DNA of 64,000 nt from Saprospiraceae bacterium (GCA_019694295.1 JAIBCG010000008.1:1-64000), one strand, 5' to 3'; shown: positions 18,506 to 28,519, counted from the stretch's first letter. A program made the numbers and translations. Notes: generated from the letters alone by a model not told the origin.

Positions 18506-21160
18506 ATGGCAGAAAATTCTAATACAGAATTTAAGGACATTCGAAGCCTAAGATTCAAAAGATGGGGGAACCGTTTGTGGAAAGTAAGCTTGTACAGTCT
18601 ATTAATTTTCGTTATGTTTCTCGTTCTATTATCATTTGACAATCTGCCAAGTTTCACAGATCTCGAAGATCCGACCAACAATCTTGCATCGCCGGTATAT
18701 GCCAATAAAGGCGAACTGATCGGTTCGTACTACATAGAAAACCGCATTCCGGTAGAATTCAAGGATCTACCCCAGCACCTCGTCGATGCTCTAGTTTCTA
18801 CTGAAGACAGCCGCTTTTACATTCATTCGGGCATTGACCCCGAAGCGCTTGCCAGGGTATTTACAAAGACAATTATCATGGGTGAAAAAAGCTCGGGCGG
18901 TGGCAGTACTATTACCCAGCAGTTGGCCAAGCTCTTGTACTCTGACAGGGATTTTTCGGGAATGACCAAAACGCAGAAAGTCGTAGGGCTGATAACCCGA
19001 AAATTCAAAGAAATGATAACGGCAGTGAAGCTCGAGCGTAGATATACCAAGGAAGAAATATTGGCACTTTACCTCAACCACTTCAACTTCATCAACGGAG
19101 CCTATGGAATAAAGGCCGCATCACAAATATATTTTGGTAAAATACCAAAAGAACTCAACGTAGCAGAAGCAGCTACATTGGTAGGTATGCTTCAAAATCC
19201 GTCATTGTTTAATCCGCTGAGGCGACCCGAAAAAGTGAAGGAAAGACGAAATGCTGTGTTGCGCAAAATGGAAAAAGCCGGCAAACTTTCTCATACTGAT
19301 TATAAAAAATATAGTGCCAGAAACATCGACCTGTCCAATTTCAGTCAGCAAAATCCATCAGAAGGCCTGGCACCTTATTTCAGAATGGAGCTGCGCAAAG
19401 AAGTAATAAGAATACTCAACCGACCCGAATGCAGAAAACCGGACGGCAAACCTTACAACATATACAAAGACGGACTTAAAATATATACTACCCTTGATAC
19501 TGCAATACAAAACTGTACAGAAACCGCAGTAGCCGACCACATGAAGTCACTGCAAAAAACATTCTTCCAGCGGTGGAAGGGCAAAGACCCTTGGATGTTC
19601 ATTAAACCGAAACGGGCAGAACCTTACACAAGCAAGAAGGAAGGCGAAGAAGAAGTAAAACCAAGAACAGAAGAAGAAGAACGTGCATTCAGAGCCAGGA
19701 TGCTCTGGGCAAATGTACAGAGTTCGGAGCGTTATGGTGTGCTAAGGTCAAGGATACTCAACAACCTGATATCAGAAATACAAGATGAGTACGAATCTAT
19801 CAGGTTAAGCGATTCGGACATTGAACGGATGATAGCCTATACAACAGACAAAGAAGTATTTAAAAATCTGATTAAGAAAAGATACTTGAAGAAAGAAAAA
19901 GCTGAAATATATTTGAATATACTGAAATCAGATTTTTGGCCCAAGCTGCGTAGCAAATATGAAGAATTGCAAGAAAAGGCAAGAAAAGATTTTGATACGC
20001 CTGTAAAAATGAAGGTGTTCGCCTACAACAAAACATTCGAAAAAGATACTGTCATGAAGCCGATTGACTCTATCAAATACCACAGAATGTTCTTGCAGAC
20101 CGGTGTTGTCACCATCGAACCTACTACTGGATACGTAAAATCATGGGTAGGTGGCATTAATTACAAGTATTTTCAGTACGACCACGTCACCAGTGAGAGG
20201 CAGGTCGGCTCTACTTTCAAACCATTCATTTATGCAACAGCTATTGCCATGCAGGGGTTCAGCCCATGCTTCCAGGTGCAGGATGTACCGCAGACCATCA
20301 AGGTTGGCGAGGGCACATTCCGGCTTGACCGAGACTGGACACCAAAAAACTTCGATTATTATTCCGGCAAATATTACACTTTAAAAGAAGCATTAAAAAA
20401 ATCGATCAATACTGTATCGGTTTTTCTGATGAAACAAATAGGTGACACCGAACCGGTAAGAGGCCTTATACACAATATGGGTATCGACAGCTCAGCACGC
20501 AGAGACAATGGTATCCTCCGCATACCCAAGGAACCGTCCATTTGCCTTGGCACTCCTGACCTTTCTGTACTTGAAATGACGGCAGCCTACGCTACATTTG
20601 CCAATGAAGGCAAATACCACAAGCCAATCATCATTACTAGAATAGAAGATAAGAACGGCAAAGTGATCTTCCAGGAAACACCACTTGAGAAGGTAGCACT
20701 GAGTCCGGTATCGGATTATGTGATGGTCGAAATGTTAAAACACGTAGCCTCCGGAGCCGGCGGATTTGGGAATGTGCATTCGGTGTTTGGTGGAAAAACC
20801 GGTACCACCAACGATGCTGCTGATGGGTGGTTTATGGGCATTAATCCTCAGATTGTGGCGGGTATCTGGGTAGGTGGTGAAGACAAATGGGTCACTTTCC
20901 TTGACCAAAATGAAGGTCAGGGGTCTTTTATGGCAAGGCCTGTTTTTGCCAAATTGCTGGAAAATATTGAAAAAAATAAAAATATTGACTACGACATCAA
21001 TGCACAGTTCATAAAACCCGAAGGTGAAATGACCATCGAGCTCGATTGTTATAAATATCAACTATCAGGTATTGAAACACAAAGTGATGCCAAAAAGGCT
21101 GAAATTTATGAAGATCCATTTGACGAGGGCGGTGCTCCGGTAGATGATTTTGTAGAATAA
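18506..21160 (+). CDS. Class A penicillin-binding protein 1A (glycosyltransferase/transpeptidase)
   Basis: A bifunctional inner-membrane murein synthase of 884 residues. A single membrane segment lies at about 27-45. The glycosyltransferase domain shows EDSRFYIHSG with the catalytic Glu (about 100), GGSTITQQLAKLL (about 133-145) and KEEILALYLN (about 182-191). The transpeptidase domain shows STFK with catalytic Ser about 569, the SIN motif about 633, and KTGTT about 764. Between the two domains, about residues 345-520, is a long Lys/Glu-rich insertion, a feature I associate with Bacteroidota PBP1A proteins. The C-terminus after 840 is acidic. It is followed after eight bases by a small membrane protein gene. 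All catalytic residues are present, so it should be active and beta-lactam sensitive. Confidence 0.95.
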   Translation: MAENSNTEFKDIRSLRFKRWGNRLWKVSLYSLLIFVMFLVLLSFDNLPSFTDLEDPTNNLASPVYANKGELIGSYYIENRIPVEFKDLPQHLVDALVSTEDSRFYIHSGIDPEALARVFTKTIIMGEKSSGGGSTITQQLAKLLYSDRDFSGMTKTQKVVGLITRKFKEMITAVKLERRYTKEEILALYLNHFNFINGAYGIKAASQIYFGKIPKELNVAEAATLVGMLQNPSLFNPLRRPEKVKERRNAVLRKMEKAGKLSHTDYKKYSARNIDLSNFSQQNPSEGLAPYFRMELRKEVIRILNRPECRKPDGKPYNIYKDGLKIYTTLDTAIQNCTETAVADHMKSLQKTFFQRWKGKDPWMFIKPKRAEPYTSKKEGEEEVKPRTEEEERAFRARMLWANVQSSERYGVLRSRILNNLISEIQDEYESIRLSDSDIERMIAYTTDKEVFKNLIKKRYLKKEKAEIYLNILKSDFWPKLRSKYEELQEKARKDFDTPVKMKVFAYNKTFEKDTVMKPIDSIKYHRMFLQTGVVTIEPTTGYVKSWVGGINYKYFQYDHVTSERQVGSTFKPFIYATAIAMQGFSPCFQVQDVPQTIKVGEGTFRLDRDWTPKNFDYYSGKYYTLKEALKKSINTVSVFLMKQIGDTEPVRGLIHNMGIDSSARRDNGILRIPKEPSICLGTPDLSVLEMTAAYATFANEGKYHKPIIITRIEDKNGKVIFQETPLEKVALSPVSDYVMVEMLKHVASGAGGFGNVHSVFGGKTGTTNDAADGWFMGINPQIVAGIWVGGEDKWVTFLDQNEGQGSFMARPVFAKLLENIEKNKNIDYDINAQFIKPEGEMTIELDCYKYQLSGIETQSDAKKAEIYEDPFDEGGAPVDDFVE

Positions 21161-21168
21161 TTAAAATA

Positions 21169-21558
21169 ATGAGTGGAATGAATTCATTTCAGGCACATAT
21201 ATTCAACGTATTTGTACTCATAGTCTTCGGTCTGTGGGGCGCTCTTGATTCTTATGACCAGGCTGGCACATCCATGCAGTACAAAAGCCTTATTGCTCCG
21301 GCAGCCGGTTTATTTCTGCTGGTCTTGTCACCGTGGATAGCCAAGCAAAGAAACCGTTCAATGATTATTGCTGCATCAGTCATCCTGCTGTTACTTGTGT
21401 ACTTTTACCTTGAATTTATGAAAACAGATGGTGAGCCAAGATTGAGAATAATAGTGCAGGCATTGTCAAATGTATGGGCATTGATTCTGCTTATTAAGAA
21501 CCTGTTTACCAACAAATTCAGAAAACCACAACCCACCGAAACAGAACTGCCGTTATGA
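21169..21558 (+). CDS. Small membrane protein of unknown function
   Basis: A 129-residue protein with about four hydrophobic segments (residues 10-28, 41-58, 66-82, 95-110) and a charged, Pro-rich C-terminus. The pattern resembles TMEM14/UPF0136-like small four-helix membrane proteins, but I am not sure of the family. It lies between PBP1A and the HEAT-cyclophilin lipoprotein, overlapping the latter by ATGA, which suggests cotranscription. ATG 21178 could be the true start. Confidence 0.7.
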   Translation: MSGMNSFQAHIFNVFVLIVFGLWGALDSYDQAGTSMQYKSLIAPAAGLFLLVLSPWIAKQRNRSMIIAASVILLLLVYFYLEFMKTDGEPRLRIIVQALSNVWALILLIKNLFTNKFRKPQPTETELPL

Positions 21559-23573
21559 CTAAGAAAATCCTGAATATATTTACAGGGCTGGCAGCAGTAT
21601 TCTTTCTGTATCTGTCAGCTTGTGTGCCCCCGTCCAACATTGACAATACTAAGGTGAACGCTACCTTCAGAGACACTGTATGGCAACGTGTGTATATGCT
21701 TCAGGAAAAACAAGACATCCGCGGACTAGTTGGTTTGTTCAGACACAAGAATCCGACGCTTCGTTATGGTGCGGTAATGGCCTTCGCCTCCATTCAAGAT
21801 TCGACTGTACTGGATAGTCTGTACATGATGCTTGCCGACAAAAACCTGAAAGTAAGAGAGGCCGCTGCATTTGCACTGGGTCAGATAGGTTCACCAAAGG
21901 CAACAAGACATCTGCTGGCAGCTTATGACAATAAAGATTCACTCAACCAAAAAACCATACTTAATGCCACCATCTTGGAGGCAATTGGCAAATGTGGCTC
22001 TGCCGATTATTTGAAACCACTTACTACTATTTCCACATTTTACAGGAGTGATACACTTTTACTTCTTGGTCAGATGCGCGGATTGTACAGGTATGGGCTA
22101 CGTGGTATCACATCGCATGAAACCGTTAAGCGTGTTGTCCAGGTGATTAAAGACAAAAATATGCCGGCACCCGTACAGGTTATGGCTGCAAACTATCTGG
22201 CACGTGTTCAGAATATTGACCTTGACAGCTTTCATGTTGAACTACTTACTTCACTTAGCACGAATGCTGATCCTTACGTTAGAATGGCCGTGGCAAGCTC
22301 ATTGTCAAAAATTAAAAAAACGGATATTTCAGAGCAATTAAAAAACATTTTCCGAAAGGAGAAAGATTATCGCGTACAGGTAAATGTGCTGAAGACACTT
22401 AAGTCAGCGACATACGAATCTTCGCGGCATTTCTTCCGCACGGTACTCAATAGCCTGAATGTACACGTAGCAGGAGAAGCAGCAAATTATTTCTTAGAAC
22501 ATGGTATTCCGAAAGATGCTGGATGGTACTGGAGCCTTGCCCGCGATACACTTAAAGAACCACTATCAGTAAAAATGTATGCTGCAGCCAGTAAACACCT
22601 TCAAGGCTATTTCAAAGATGCCAAAGCTGCACTGAATGCTGAATTGAAATACAGATTTAACCAAGAGAAAGATCCATACATTAAGGCGGCATACATACAG
22701 GCATTGGGTCAATGGCCTTTCAATTATACTTTTTTAAGACAGTCGGGTCTGTCATCGGGGTACATACCGGTACGAACAGCAGCACTCGAATCGCTGGTAG
22801 CTATATTAAAGGATCCGGCATTTTATTACCATTTTGGCGAACGTGTCAAAGATGCCAAACGCGAGCTTGTCGAAATAATGGCACAGGCAATAGTTAGCAA
22901 TGATGTAGGCCTAATAGCAGTGGCCTCACAGGCACTCAGAGAACCAAAACTCAACTTCAAGCTGTGGTTCCCGGATTATTCATTTATGACCAGTGCCCTG
23001 CATAGACTTAAGCTACCAAAAGACCTGGAAGCATACCTCGAACTCGAAAAAACAATAGCCTTTTTCTCCGATTCACCCGAACCACAGCTTAAAAAAATGG
23101 CTTACACCCACCAACTAGACTGGAAATTATTGAACACTATCAAAGATAAATGTACCGCCGTTGTAGAAACCAACAGAGGAAAAATTACTATTGAGCTTTA
23201 CCCTGAGCAAGCACCTGCCACTGTTGCCAACTTTATCCAACTTGCACAATCCGGTTTTTTTAATAATAAATATTTCCACCGCGTGGTTCCTAATTTTGTT
23301 ATACAAACAGGATGTCCGCGGGGAGATGGCTACGGTTCACTCAATTATACGATACGGTCAGAATTATCGCCGACACATTATGACACCGAAGGCTATGTGG
23401 GTATGGCATCAGCAGGCAAAGATACAGAATGCTCACAATGGTTTATCACACACTCTCCTACTCCGCATCTTGATGGCAGATATACTATATTCGGCAAAGT
23501 AAAGGAAGGCATGGATATTGTTCATGCTGCTTTGCAGGGCGATATTGTCAAAAAAATAACAATTCAATATTAA
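21555..23573 (+). CDS. Lipoprotein with HEAT repeats fused to a cyclophilin-type peptidyl-prolyl isomerase
   Basis: A 672-residue protein. It begins with a lipoprotein signal (TKKILNIFTGLAAVFFLYLS, A, Cys23). Residues of about 55-500 form HEAT-like helical repeats, clearest in YGAVMAFASIQDSTVLDSL and VREAAAFALGQIGSPKATR. Residues of about 535-670 are a complete cyclophilin domain: ITIELYPEQAPATVANF, then FHRVVPNFVIQTG (catalytic Arg and Phe/Gln), GMASAGKDTECSQWFITH, and HLDGRYTIFGKV. The enzyme should catalyse cis-trans proline isomerisation outside the cytoplasm, with the HEAT array as a binding platform. It starts inside the preceding stop and ends three bases before gcvT. Neighbourhood with PBP1A is consistent with envelope work, but that is inference. 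Confidence 0.9.
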   Translation: MTKKILNIFTGLAAVFFLYLSACVPPSNIDNTKVNATFRDTVWQRVYMLQEKQDIRGLVGLFRHKNPTLRYGAVMAFASIQDSTVLDSLYMMLADKNLKVREAAAFALGQIGSPKATRHLLAAYDNKDSLNQKTILNATILEAIGKCGSADYLKPLTTISTFYRSDTLLLLGQMRGLYRYGLRGITSHETVKRVVQVIKDKNMPAPVQVMAANYLARVQNIDLDSFHVELLTSLSTNADPYVRMAVASSLSKIKKTDISEQLKNIFRKEKDYRVQVNVLKTLKSATYESSRHFFRTVLNSLNVHVAGEAANYFLEHGIPKDAGWYWSLARDTLKEPLSVKMYAAASKHLQGYFKDAKAALNAELKYRFNQEKDPYIKAAYIQALGQWPFNYTFLRQSGLSSGYIPVRTAALESLVAILKDPAFYYHFGERVKDAKRELVEIMAQAIVSNDVGLIAVASQALREPKLNFKLWFPDYSFMTSALHRLKLPKDLEAYLELEKTIAFFSDSPEPQLKKMAYTHQLDWKLLNTIKDKCTAVVETNRGKITIELYPEQAPATVANFIQLAQSGFFNNKYFHRVVPNFVIQTGCPRGDGYGSLNYTIRSELSPTHYDTEGYVGMASAGKDTECSQWFITHSPTPHLDGRYTIFGKVKEGMDIVHAALQGDIVKKITIQY

Positions 23574-23576
23574 AAT

Positions 23577-24686
23577 ATGAAAAACACACCACTTACCGAC
23601 ATTCACATCAACTTAGGAGCAAAAATGGCCGAATTTGCAGGCTACAATATGCCCATATCTTATGCAGGGATAAAAGAAGAACACCTTACAGTAAGATCCG
23701 GCGTTGGTGTATTTGATGTTTCGCACATGGGCGAATTTATACTCAAAGGTAAAAATGCAACCCGCCTTATCCAAAATATTACAACCAACGATGTCTCAAC
23801 ACTCGAGCCGGGTCACGTACAATATACTTGTATGCCAAATGGCAATGGAGGAATAGTGGATGATTTGCTCATCTACCGTTTGCCAAATGACGGATTGGCT
23901 GAAGATGAACAGGCCTACCTTCTTGTAGTAAATGCATCTAACATCGAAAAAGATTGGAACTGGATTTCTCAGCACAATCATCTTGATGTTGAAATGATCA
24001 ATACATCAGACAATACAGGATTGCTGGCCATACAAGGTCCAAAAGCTGCCGAGGCACTTCAAAGTCTTACAGACATTAAGCTGAACGAAGTAAAATATTA
24101 TACATTCCTAAAAGGCACATTTGCAGGCATACCCGACACCATCATTAGTGCAACAGGATACACGGGCGCAGGTGGCTTCGAAATTTACGTATCCAATGAT
24201 CATCTTGTTCAACTATGGAACACAGTATTTGAAGCCGGAAAAGATTATGGTATTCAGCCGATAGGCTTGGGCGCCAGAGATACCTTGAGACTAGAAATGG
24301 GATTCTGCTTGTACGGCAACGACATAGATGACACAACATCTCCTATTGAAGCCGGACTTGGCTGGATTACCAAACTAAACAAAGGCGAATTTATAGACTG
24401 CGAATTGTATAAGTCACAAAAAGAGAATGGTACGGCACGCAAACTCGTAGGGTTCAAACTTGATGACAGAAGAGTACCGCGCCATGGTTACCTGATAACA
24501 GATGCTGACGGCAATAAAATAGGAGAAGTGACTTCAGGTACACAGTCACCGTCACTCGGTTATCCGATTGGTATGGGTTATGTTCAGAAAGAATTTAGCA
24601 AAGCCGATACTCCAATTTTCATTGACTTTAATGGCAAAAGATTGCAAGCGGCCGTTACTAAACTACCTTTTTACAAAGAAAGTTAA
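23577..24686 (+). CDS. gcvT: Aminomethyltransferase, glycine cleavage system T protein
   Basis: The T protein releases ammonia and passes the C1 unit from the lipoyl H protein to tetrahydrofolate. The 369-residue sequence has the usual layout: [20 protein letters not shown] near the start, [36 protein letters not shown] with folate-contacting Asp, [34 protein letters not shown], and the barrel domain [21 protein letters not shown]. The other gcv genes are not in the window, which is common in Bacteroidota. It follows the cyclophilin gene by three bases. Confidence 0.96.
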   Translation: MKNTPLTDIHINLGAKMAEFAGYNMPISYAGIKEEHLTVRSGVGVFDVSHMGEFILKGKNATRLIQNITTNDVSTLEPGHVQYTCMPNGNGGIVDDLLIYRLPNDGLAEDEQAYLLVVNASNIEKDWNWISQHNHLDVEMINTSDNTGLLAIQGPKAAEALQSLTDIKLNEVKYYTFLKGTFAGIPDTIISATGYTGAGGFEIYVSNDHLVQLWNTVFEAGKDYGIQPIGLGARDTLRLEMGFCLYGNDIDDTTSPIEAGLGWITKLNKGEFIDCELYKSQKENGTARKLVGFKLDDRRVPRHGYLITDADGNKIGEVTSGTQSPSLGYPIGMGYVQKEFSKADTPIFIDFNGKRLQAAVTKLPFYKES

Positions 24687-24748
24687 GTCAAATTGAACCA
24701 TTTTGCCATTTCTTTCTTTAATTAGGAAGTTAAGTAAGTACATAATAA

Positions 24749-25249
24749 ATGGATTTTACGGAAGGAAAGGAAAAATTTCTGAATGCCTGGGGCGCACTCG
24801 CCTCTAGCTGGGGAATAAACCGAACTATGGCACAAGTTCATGCACTGCTATTAGTTGCTCCGCAACCGATGTGTGCTGAATCTATCATGGAAGATCTTAA
24901 GATTTCAAGAGGCAATGCCAATATGAATATACGTGCTTTGATGGACTGGGGTCTTGTGTACAAAGAAATAAAATGCGGCGAGAGAAAAGAATTCTTTTAT
25001 GCTGAAAAAGACATTTGGGAAGTCTTCCGCCGGATTGTTGAACAACGAAAGAAAAAAGAACTGGAACCTATTATCAAATTGTTTGATGATGTCACTTCGG
25101 TGCAGGAAGAATGCGATGCATCAAAGGAATTTTGTAAAGTAGTTCGTGAATTAAAAGTATTGTCTTGTCAGGCTGATTCTGTATTAAATAAAATAACAAA
25201 TGCCGACCAATCTTGGATAACTAAAGGAATATTAAACGTATTTAAGTAA
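24749..25249 (+). CDS. GbsR/MarR-type transcriptional regulator
   Basis: A 166-residue winged-helix DNA-binding protein. The N-terminal half (GALASSWGINRTMAQVHALL, then CAESIMEDLKISRGNANMNI) is characteristic of the GbsR subgroup of MarR-like regulators, with the recognition helix at about 48-62. The wing is GERKEFFYAEKD. The C-terminal half is a charged helical region with Cys residues at about 118, 124 and 138, possibly for dimerisation. It lies 62 bases after gcvT and may be a separate unit. Ligand and targets are unknown. Confidence 0.86.
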   Translation: MDFTEGKEKFLNAWGALASSWGINRTMAQVHALLLVAPQPMCAESIMEDLKISRGNANMNIRALMDWGLVYKEIKCGERKEFFYAEKDIWEVFRRIVEQRKKKELEPIIKLFDDVTSVQEECDASKEFCKVVRELKVLSCQADSVLNKITNADQSWITKGILNVFK

Positions 25250-25316
25250 TAAACTGCATACTCCTGAATGTCCTTGAATAATCGGCTTAGAATATCAGGA
25301 ATTTAATTGTACGTAT

Positions 25317-26426
25317 ATGAATATCAACACATTCAAAGCTATTTATCCGAATACCAGCTTTATCACTGAGCCGGAGTCTTACTTTGAAGGTGTAAAAAAT
25401 GAATACATCGAACTCAAGGAAAATGGCTTTTTTAACAAGGACGGAGAAGAATTGTTGTACATTTACCAGATACAAACAGCTGACCGTTCTTTCCTCGGTT
25501 TGGTTGCAGCGGTATCTGTTCATGATTTTATCAACGGCCATATAAAAGGTCATGAAGAAACACTCCTTGCCAAAGAACAAGTACACGTAAACATAGTACT
25601 CCGAAACCGCGCATTTCTAAAGCCAGTGTTACTCACCTATCCACACATTCATCAAATATCTAAAGTACTCGAGACATATATTTCAACACACGATGCGCTA
25701 ATAAGTATAGAAGAGGATATACACGGCCAAACGCATACGTTTTGGCAGATCACAGAATCAAAGATTAATGAACAGTTGATAGAAATGTTCAACAAACAAG
25801 TAAATGTAGCATATATTGCGGATGGCCACCATCGCTCTTCTACGACTGCATTATTGTACAATCGCCTGGTAGGCAAACCCGAACAACAAGACTTCAGTAC
25901 TTTGCTTGCTGCTTTCTTCCCTTCTGACCAGCTGATCATCGAAGAATTTAACCGGGTAGTAGAAATTCCTGATCATATAACCGATATCGCCTTTATGGCC
26001 AGATTGTCTAAGGTGTGTGATATAACGCCACTCAAAACACCACATAAACCACGTAAAAAACATGAAATGACTATGTATTTGAAGCGGGAATGGTTTGTGT
26101 TGAAATGGCGCAACAGGTTAATAAAAAAATATCTTTCAGAAGGGCTCGTACTCGATGTCAATCTCTTAAACATCGAGATTCTCCAAAAGATTCTTGAAGT
26201 TGAAGACATTAAAAACGATCCGGACGTAAGGTACATAGACGGCTCGGCCGGTATAAACGCTGTTCGAATAGCTGCTTCAAAAAAAGATGGAGCTATAGGT
26301 TTTTGTCTTTATCCGGTCGAATTGGACGAACTTATGCTGGTGTCAGACAAAGGAATGCTACTGCCGCCAAAATCTACTTTTTTCAAACCACGTCTGCGCA
26401 ACGGCCTGATCATCATGGATCATTAA
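25317..26426 (+). CDS. DUF1015 family protein
   Basis: A 369-residue protein of the DUF1015 family, widely distributed in bacteria with no proven function. The conserved core is YIADGHHRSSTTALLY at about 165-180 and the C-terminal GMLLPPKSTFFKPRLRNGL. Family members often lie near serine biosynthesis genes, but none is seen here. The next gene begins four bases after the stop, so the two are probably cotranscribed. Cytoplasmic, no signal peptide. Confidence 0.88.
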   Translation: MNINTFKAIYPNTSFITEPESYFEGVKNEYIELKENGFFNKDGEELLYIYQIQTADRSFLGLVAAVSVHDFINGHIKGHEETLLAKEQVHVNIVLRNRAFLKPVLLTYPHIHQISKVLETYISTHDALISIEEDIHGQTHTFWQITESKINEQLIEMFNKQVNVAYIADGHHRSSTTALLYNRLVGKPEQQDFSTLLAAFFPSDQLIIEEFNRVVEIPDHITDIAFMARLSKVCDITPLKTPHKPRKKHEMTMYLKREWFVLKWRNRLIKKYLSEGLVLDVNLLNIEILQKILEVEDIKNDPDVRYIDGSAGINAVRIAASKKDGAIGFCLYPVELDELMLVSDKGMLLPPKSTFFKPRLRNGLIIMDH

Positions 26427-26430
26427 ATCT

Positions 26431-27606
26431 ATGGCTTCGGTAAGAAAAATACAGGCAGACCTTGTTCACCCAGTTGTAGGTGACCCCATCATCAATGGAA
26501 TCGTAGTTATAGATGATGCAGGTACCATTCTCGAAATAGGCAAAGAAAGTCAATTTCAGCGAAACAACATAGAGACCTTCAAAGGTGCACTCATCCCGGG
26601 TCTGATAAACACGCATTGCCACTTAGAATTATCCCACTTGAAAGGACTCATACCAACGGGTACCACGCTCATACCTTTCATAACTGCCATTGTCAAACAA
26701 AGAAATACCAACGAAAACAAAATCCTTTCAGCTATTGCTGCAGCTGAAAAAGAGATGATTAAAAATGGTATTGTGGCAGTTGGTGATATTTCAAATACAA
26801 GCGATACGATTGCCGTAAAAGCCGGATCTAAATTGTTTTTTCATAGTTTTATTGAAGTATTTGATCTGCTAGTCGAAAAAAATGCAGATGCTGCGATGGC
26901 TCAATATCAGGCAGTTTATAATCAAATGCCCGGCAAAAAATCCATTGTTCCACATGCACCCTATAGTGTATCTCCCAAATTGATGCAGAAAATTGGTTCT
27001 TTCGCACAACAAGCCAATATTACTATCAGTTTACATAACCAAGAAACTTCACCTGAGTTAGAATTATTCCGGTCAAAATCAGGTGATTTTATAAAATTTT
27101 ACGAAAGCTTTGGAATAAATCTTGATAATTTCAAACCAAAACAACCCTCCTCCCTGAGCTATGCACTTGAATATCTGCATCCAAATCATCGTACTTTATT
27201 CGTCCACAATACTCTTACAACAGCCTCGGATATAAAAGAGGCACACAAATGGTCAGATAAACTTTATTGGGCGACTTGCCCAAATGCCAATTTGTATATA
27301 GAGAACAGATTACCTGATTACAAAATATTTGTAGAGGAAAATGCTAAAATGACCATCGGTACCGATAGTCTTGCTTCTAACTGGAGCCTTTCTATTTTGG
27401 AGGAAATGAAGACCATTATGAAATACCAGTCGGGGATGGCTTTTGAAGAATTGCTAAAATGGGCTACCATAAATGGAGCTCAAGCATTAGGTTTTGATGA
27501 CCGATTGGGCAGTTTTGAAGTTGGTAAAAGACCCGGCGTTAACTTGTTGAATAAAACAAAATTTAAAACAACTAATGAGTTGAAGCTAAGCGTAATCCAC
27601 TTTTAA
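26431..27606 (+). CDS. Amidohydrolase family protein (cytosine deaminase/MtaD-like)
   Basis: A 391-residue metal-dependent hydrolase. The metal-binding motif appears as PGLINTHCHLELSHLKG (about 53-69), with further ligands in VPHAPYSVS, ISLHNQETSPE and GTDSLASNWSLS, where the Asp is catalytic. This arrangement is of the COG0402 type that deaminates purine or pyrimidine derivatives. Some relatives deaminate aminofutalosine in menaquinone synthesis; the sequence alone does not decide this. The C-terminus is short compared with other members, ending soon after KRPGVNLLNKT. It is the last gene of the plus-strand series. Confidence 0.85.
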   Translation: MASVRKIQADLVHPVVGDPIINGIVVIDDAGTILEIGKESQFQRNNIETFKGALIPGLINTHCHLELSHLKGLIPTGTTLIPFITAIVKQRNTNENKILSAIAAAEKEMIKNGIVAVGDISNTSDTIAVKAGSKLFFHSFIEVFDLLVEKNADAAMAQYQAVYNQMPGKKSIVPHAPYSVSPKLMQKIGSFAQQANITISLHNQETSPELELFRSKSGDFIKFYESFGINLDNFKPKQPSSLSYALEYLHPNHRTLFVHNTLTTASDIKEAHKWSDKLYWATCPNANLYIENRLPDYKIFVEENAKMTIGTDSLASNWSLSILEEMKTIMKYQSGMAFEELLKWATINGAQALGFDDRLGSFEVGKRPGVNLLNKTKFKTTNELKLSVIHF

Positions 27607-27704
27607 GCCTTGAGTGTTTGCATGAATAGTATTTTGCTTTGTTTTACAGGAATTTGATAGTACGAATGATTCAAAATATTGTTAAACATTTGAGTTGGCA
27701 AATA

Positions 27705-27959
27705 TCAGCACATAGTAGGTGCACAAATACAAAAAACATCCCAAGCATCTCTTATATCGGCATCCAGAATTGCATTTGACTCATCGACACATGGCCCGTA
27801 GAATAAAGTGTAATTCTCTGCACAGTCCTCCAAATTATCTGCATAAGAAAGATATGCCCAATGGATTGCATTATTATATTGTTCATAGCGCCCAATTGCG
27901 AACGCTAAAGTGTTATTCAGCAGAAATAGTACAGCTATGGATAAAATTAATTTTTTCAT
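27705..27959 (-). CDS. Small secreted Cys-containing protein, unknown
   Basis: An 84-residue protein with a clear signal peptide (MKKLILSIAVLFLLNNTLAFA). The mature part of about 63 residues is helical and acidic with five Cys, three of them in the last dozen residues (FCICAPTMC). Spacing suggests disulfide-bonded or metal-binding hairpins after export. I do not recognise a family. It is the third of three small exported proteins in a row on the same strand; the gap to the previous gene is 11 bases, suggesting an operon. Confidence 0.6.
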   Translation of the reverse strand: MKKLILSIAVLFLLNNTLAFAIGRYEQYNNAIHWAYLSYADNLEDCAENYTLFYGPCVDESNAILDADIRDAWDVFCICAPTMC

Positions 27960-27970
27960 AACCCAAAAAT

Positions 27971-28417
27971 TTAACGATTATTTTGTCCTTCCTTTTTAAT
28001 GCTCAATAATTGTCCAGGAGAAGGCATTTTAGATGCCACATATCTTACCCAACTATCCCTGTATTTTTCCAATTCTTTGTTGCTTTGTTTCAAATGAACT
28101 CGAGATTTTACTAAATTATTCCGTGCATTTTCATATTTTTTTATTTGATCGCAAATCGTTTCATTTGATATGCTATTATTATGGGCATCACACTTACCGC
28201 GGTATTTTGAAATATCTTGAACCTTTACACCAAACTTTTGCGACAACATCAAAGTATTCTCCACATTTTGGCGTGCCCAATAAATATAATCCTGAACATC
28301 TTCAGACACATTCCAACGTTCGTATAATTCTGATTCACTCACAACCTGATTTTCCTTAGAACAGGAAACCAGTAGAAACAGAATAAGCATTGCCAAATAA
28401 AAATTAATCTTTTTCAT
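27971..28417 (-). CDS. Small lipoprotein, unknown
   Basis: A 148-residue protein from ATG 28417, beginning with a lipoprotein signal (MKKINFYLAMLILFLLVSC). An ATG at 28435 would add six residues. The mature part is largely helical and basic in its second half (KSRVHLKQSNKELEKYRDSW) with two Cys (around residues 75 and 88). No domain was recognised. It is flanked by two other small exported proteins and is likely cotranscribed with them. Confidence 0.62.
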   Translation of the reverse strand: MKKINFYLAMLILFLLVSCSKENQVVSESELYERWNVSEDVQDYIYWARQNVENTLMLSQKFGVKVQDISKYRGKCDAHNNSISNETICDQIKKYENARNNLVKSRVHLKQSNKELEKYRDSWVRYVASKMPSPGQLLSIKKEGQNNR

Positions 28418-28441
28418 TTCTAAATTATTTATCATTAAAGA

Positions 28442-28519
28442 CTATTTACTTTTCAGACAAGCATCAAAATCAGCTTTCGCTTGAACCAAACCTATGAACG
28501 CCTCAAACACTCCAGCCTC
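28442..28519 (-). pseudogene. Detached in-frame C-terminus of the upstream small secreted protein
   Basis: These 25 sense codons and a stop follow the TAG at 28520 in the same frame. The residues keep an amphipathic pattern with Asp-Phe-Asp-Ala-Cys near the end, unlike random sequence in this AT-rich strand. I read it as the former C-terminus. Confidence 0.45.

Noticed and set aside
25250-25316. Inverted repeat TCCTGA...TCAGGA
   Set aside because: The loop of about 28 bases and short stem are too weak to call a terminator or operator.
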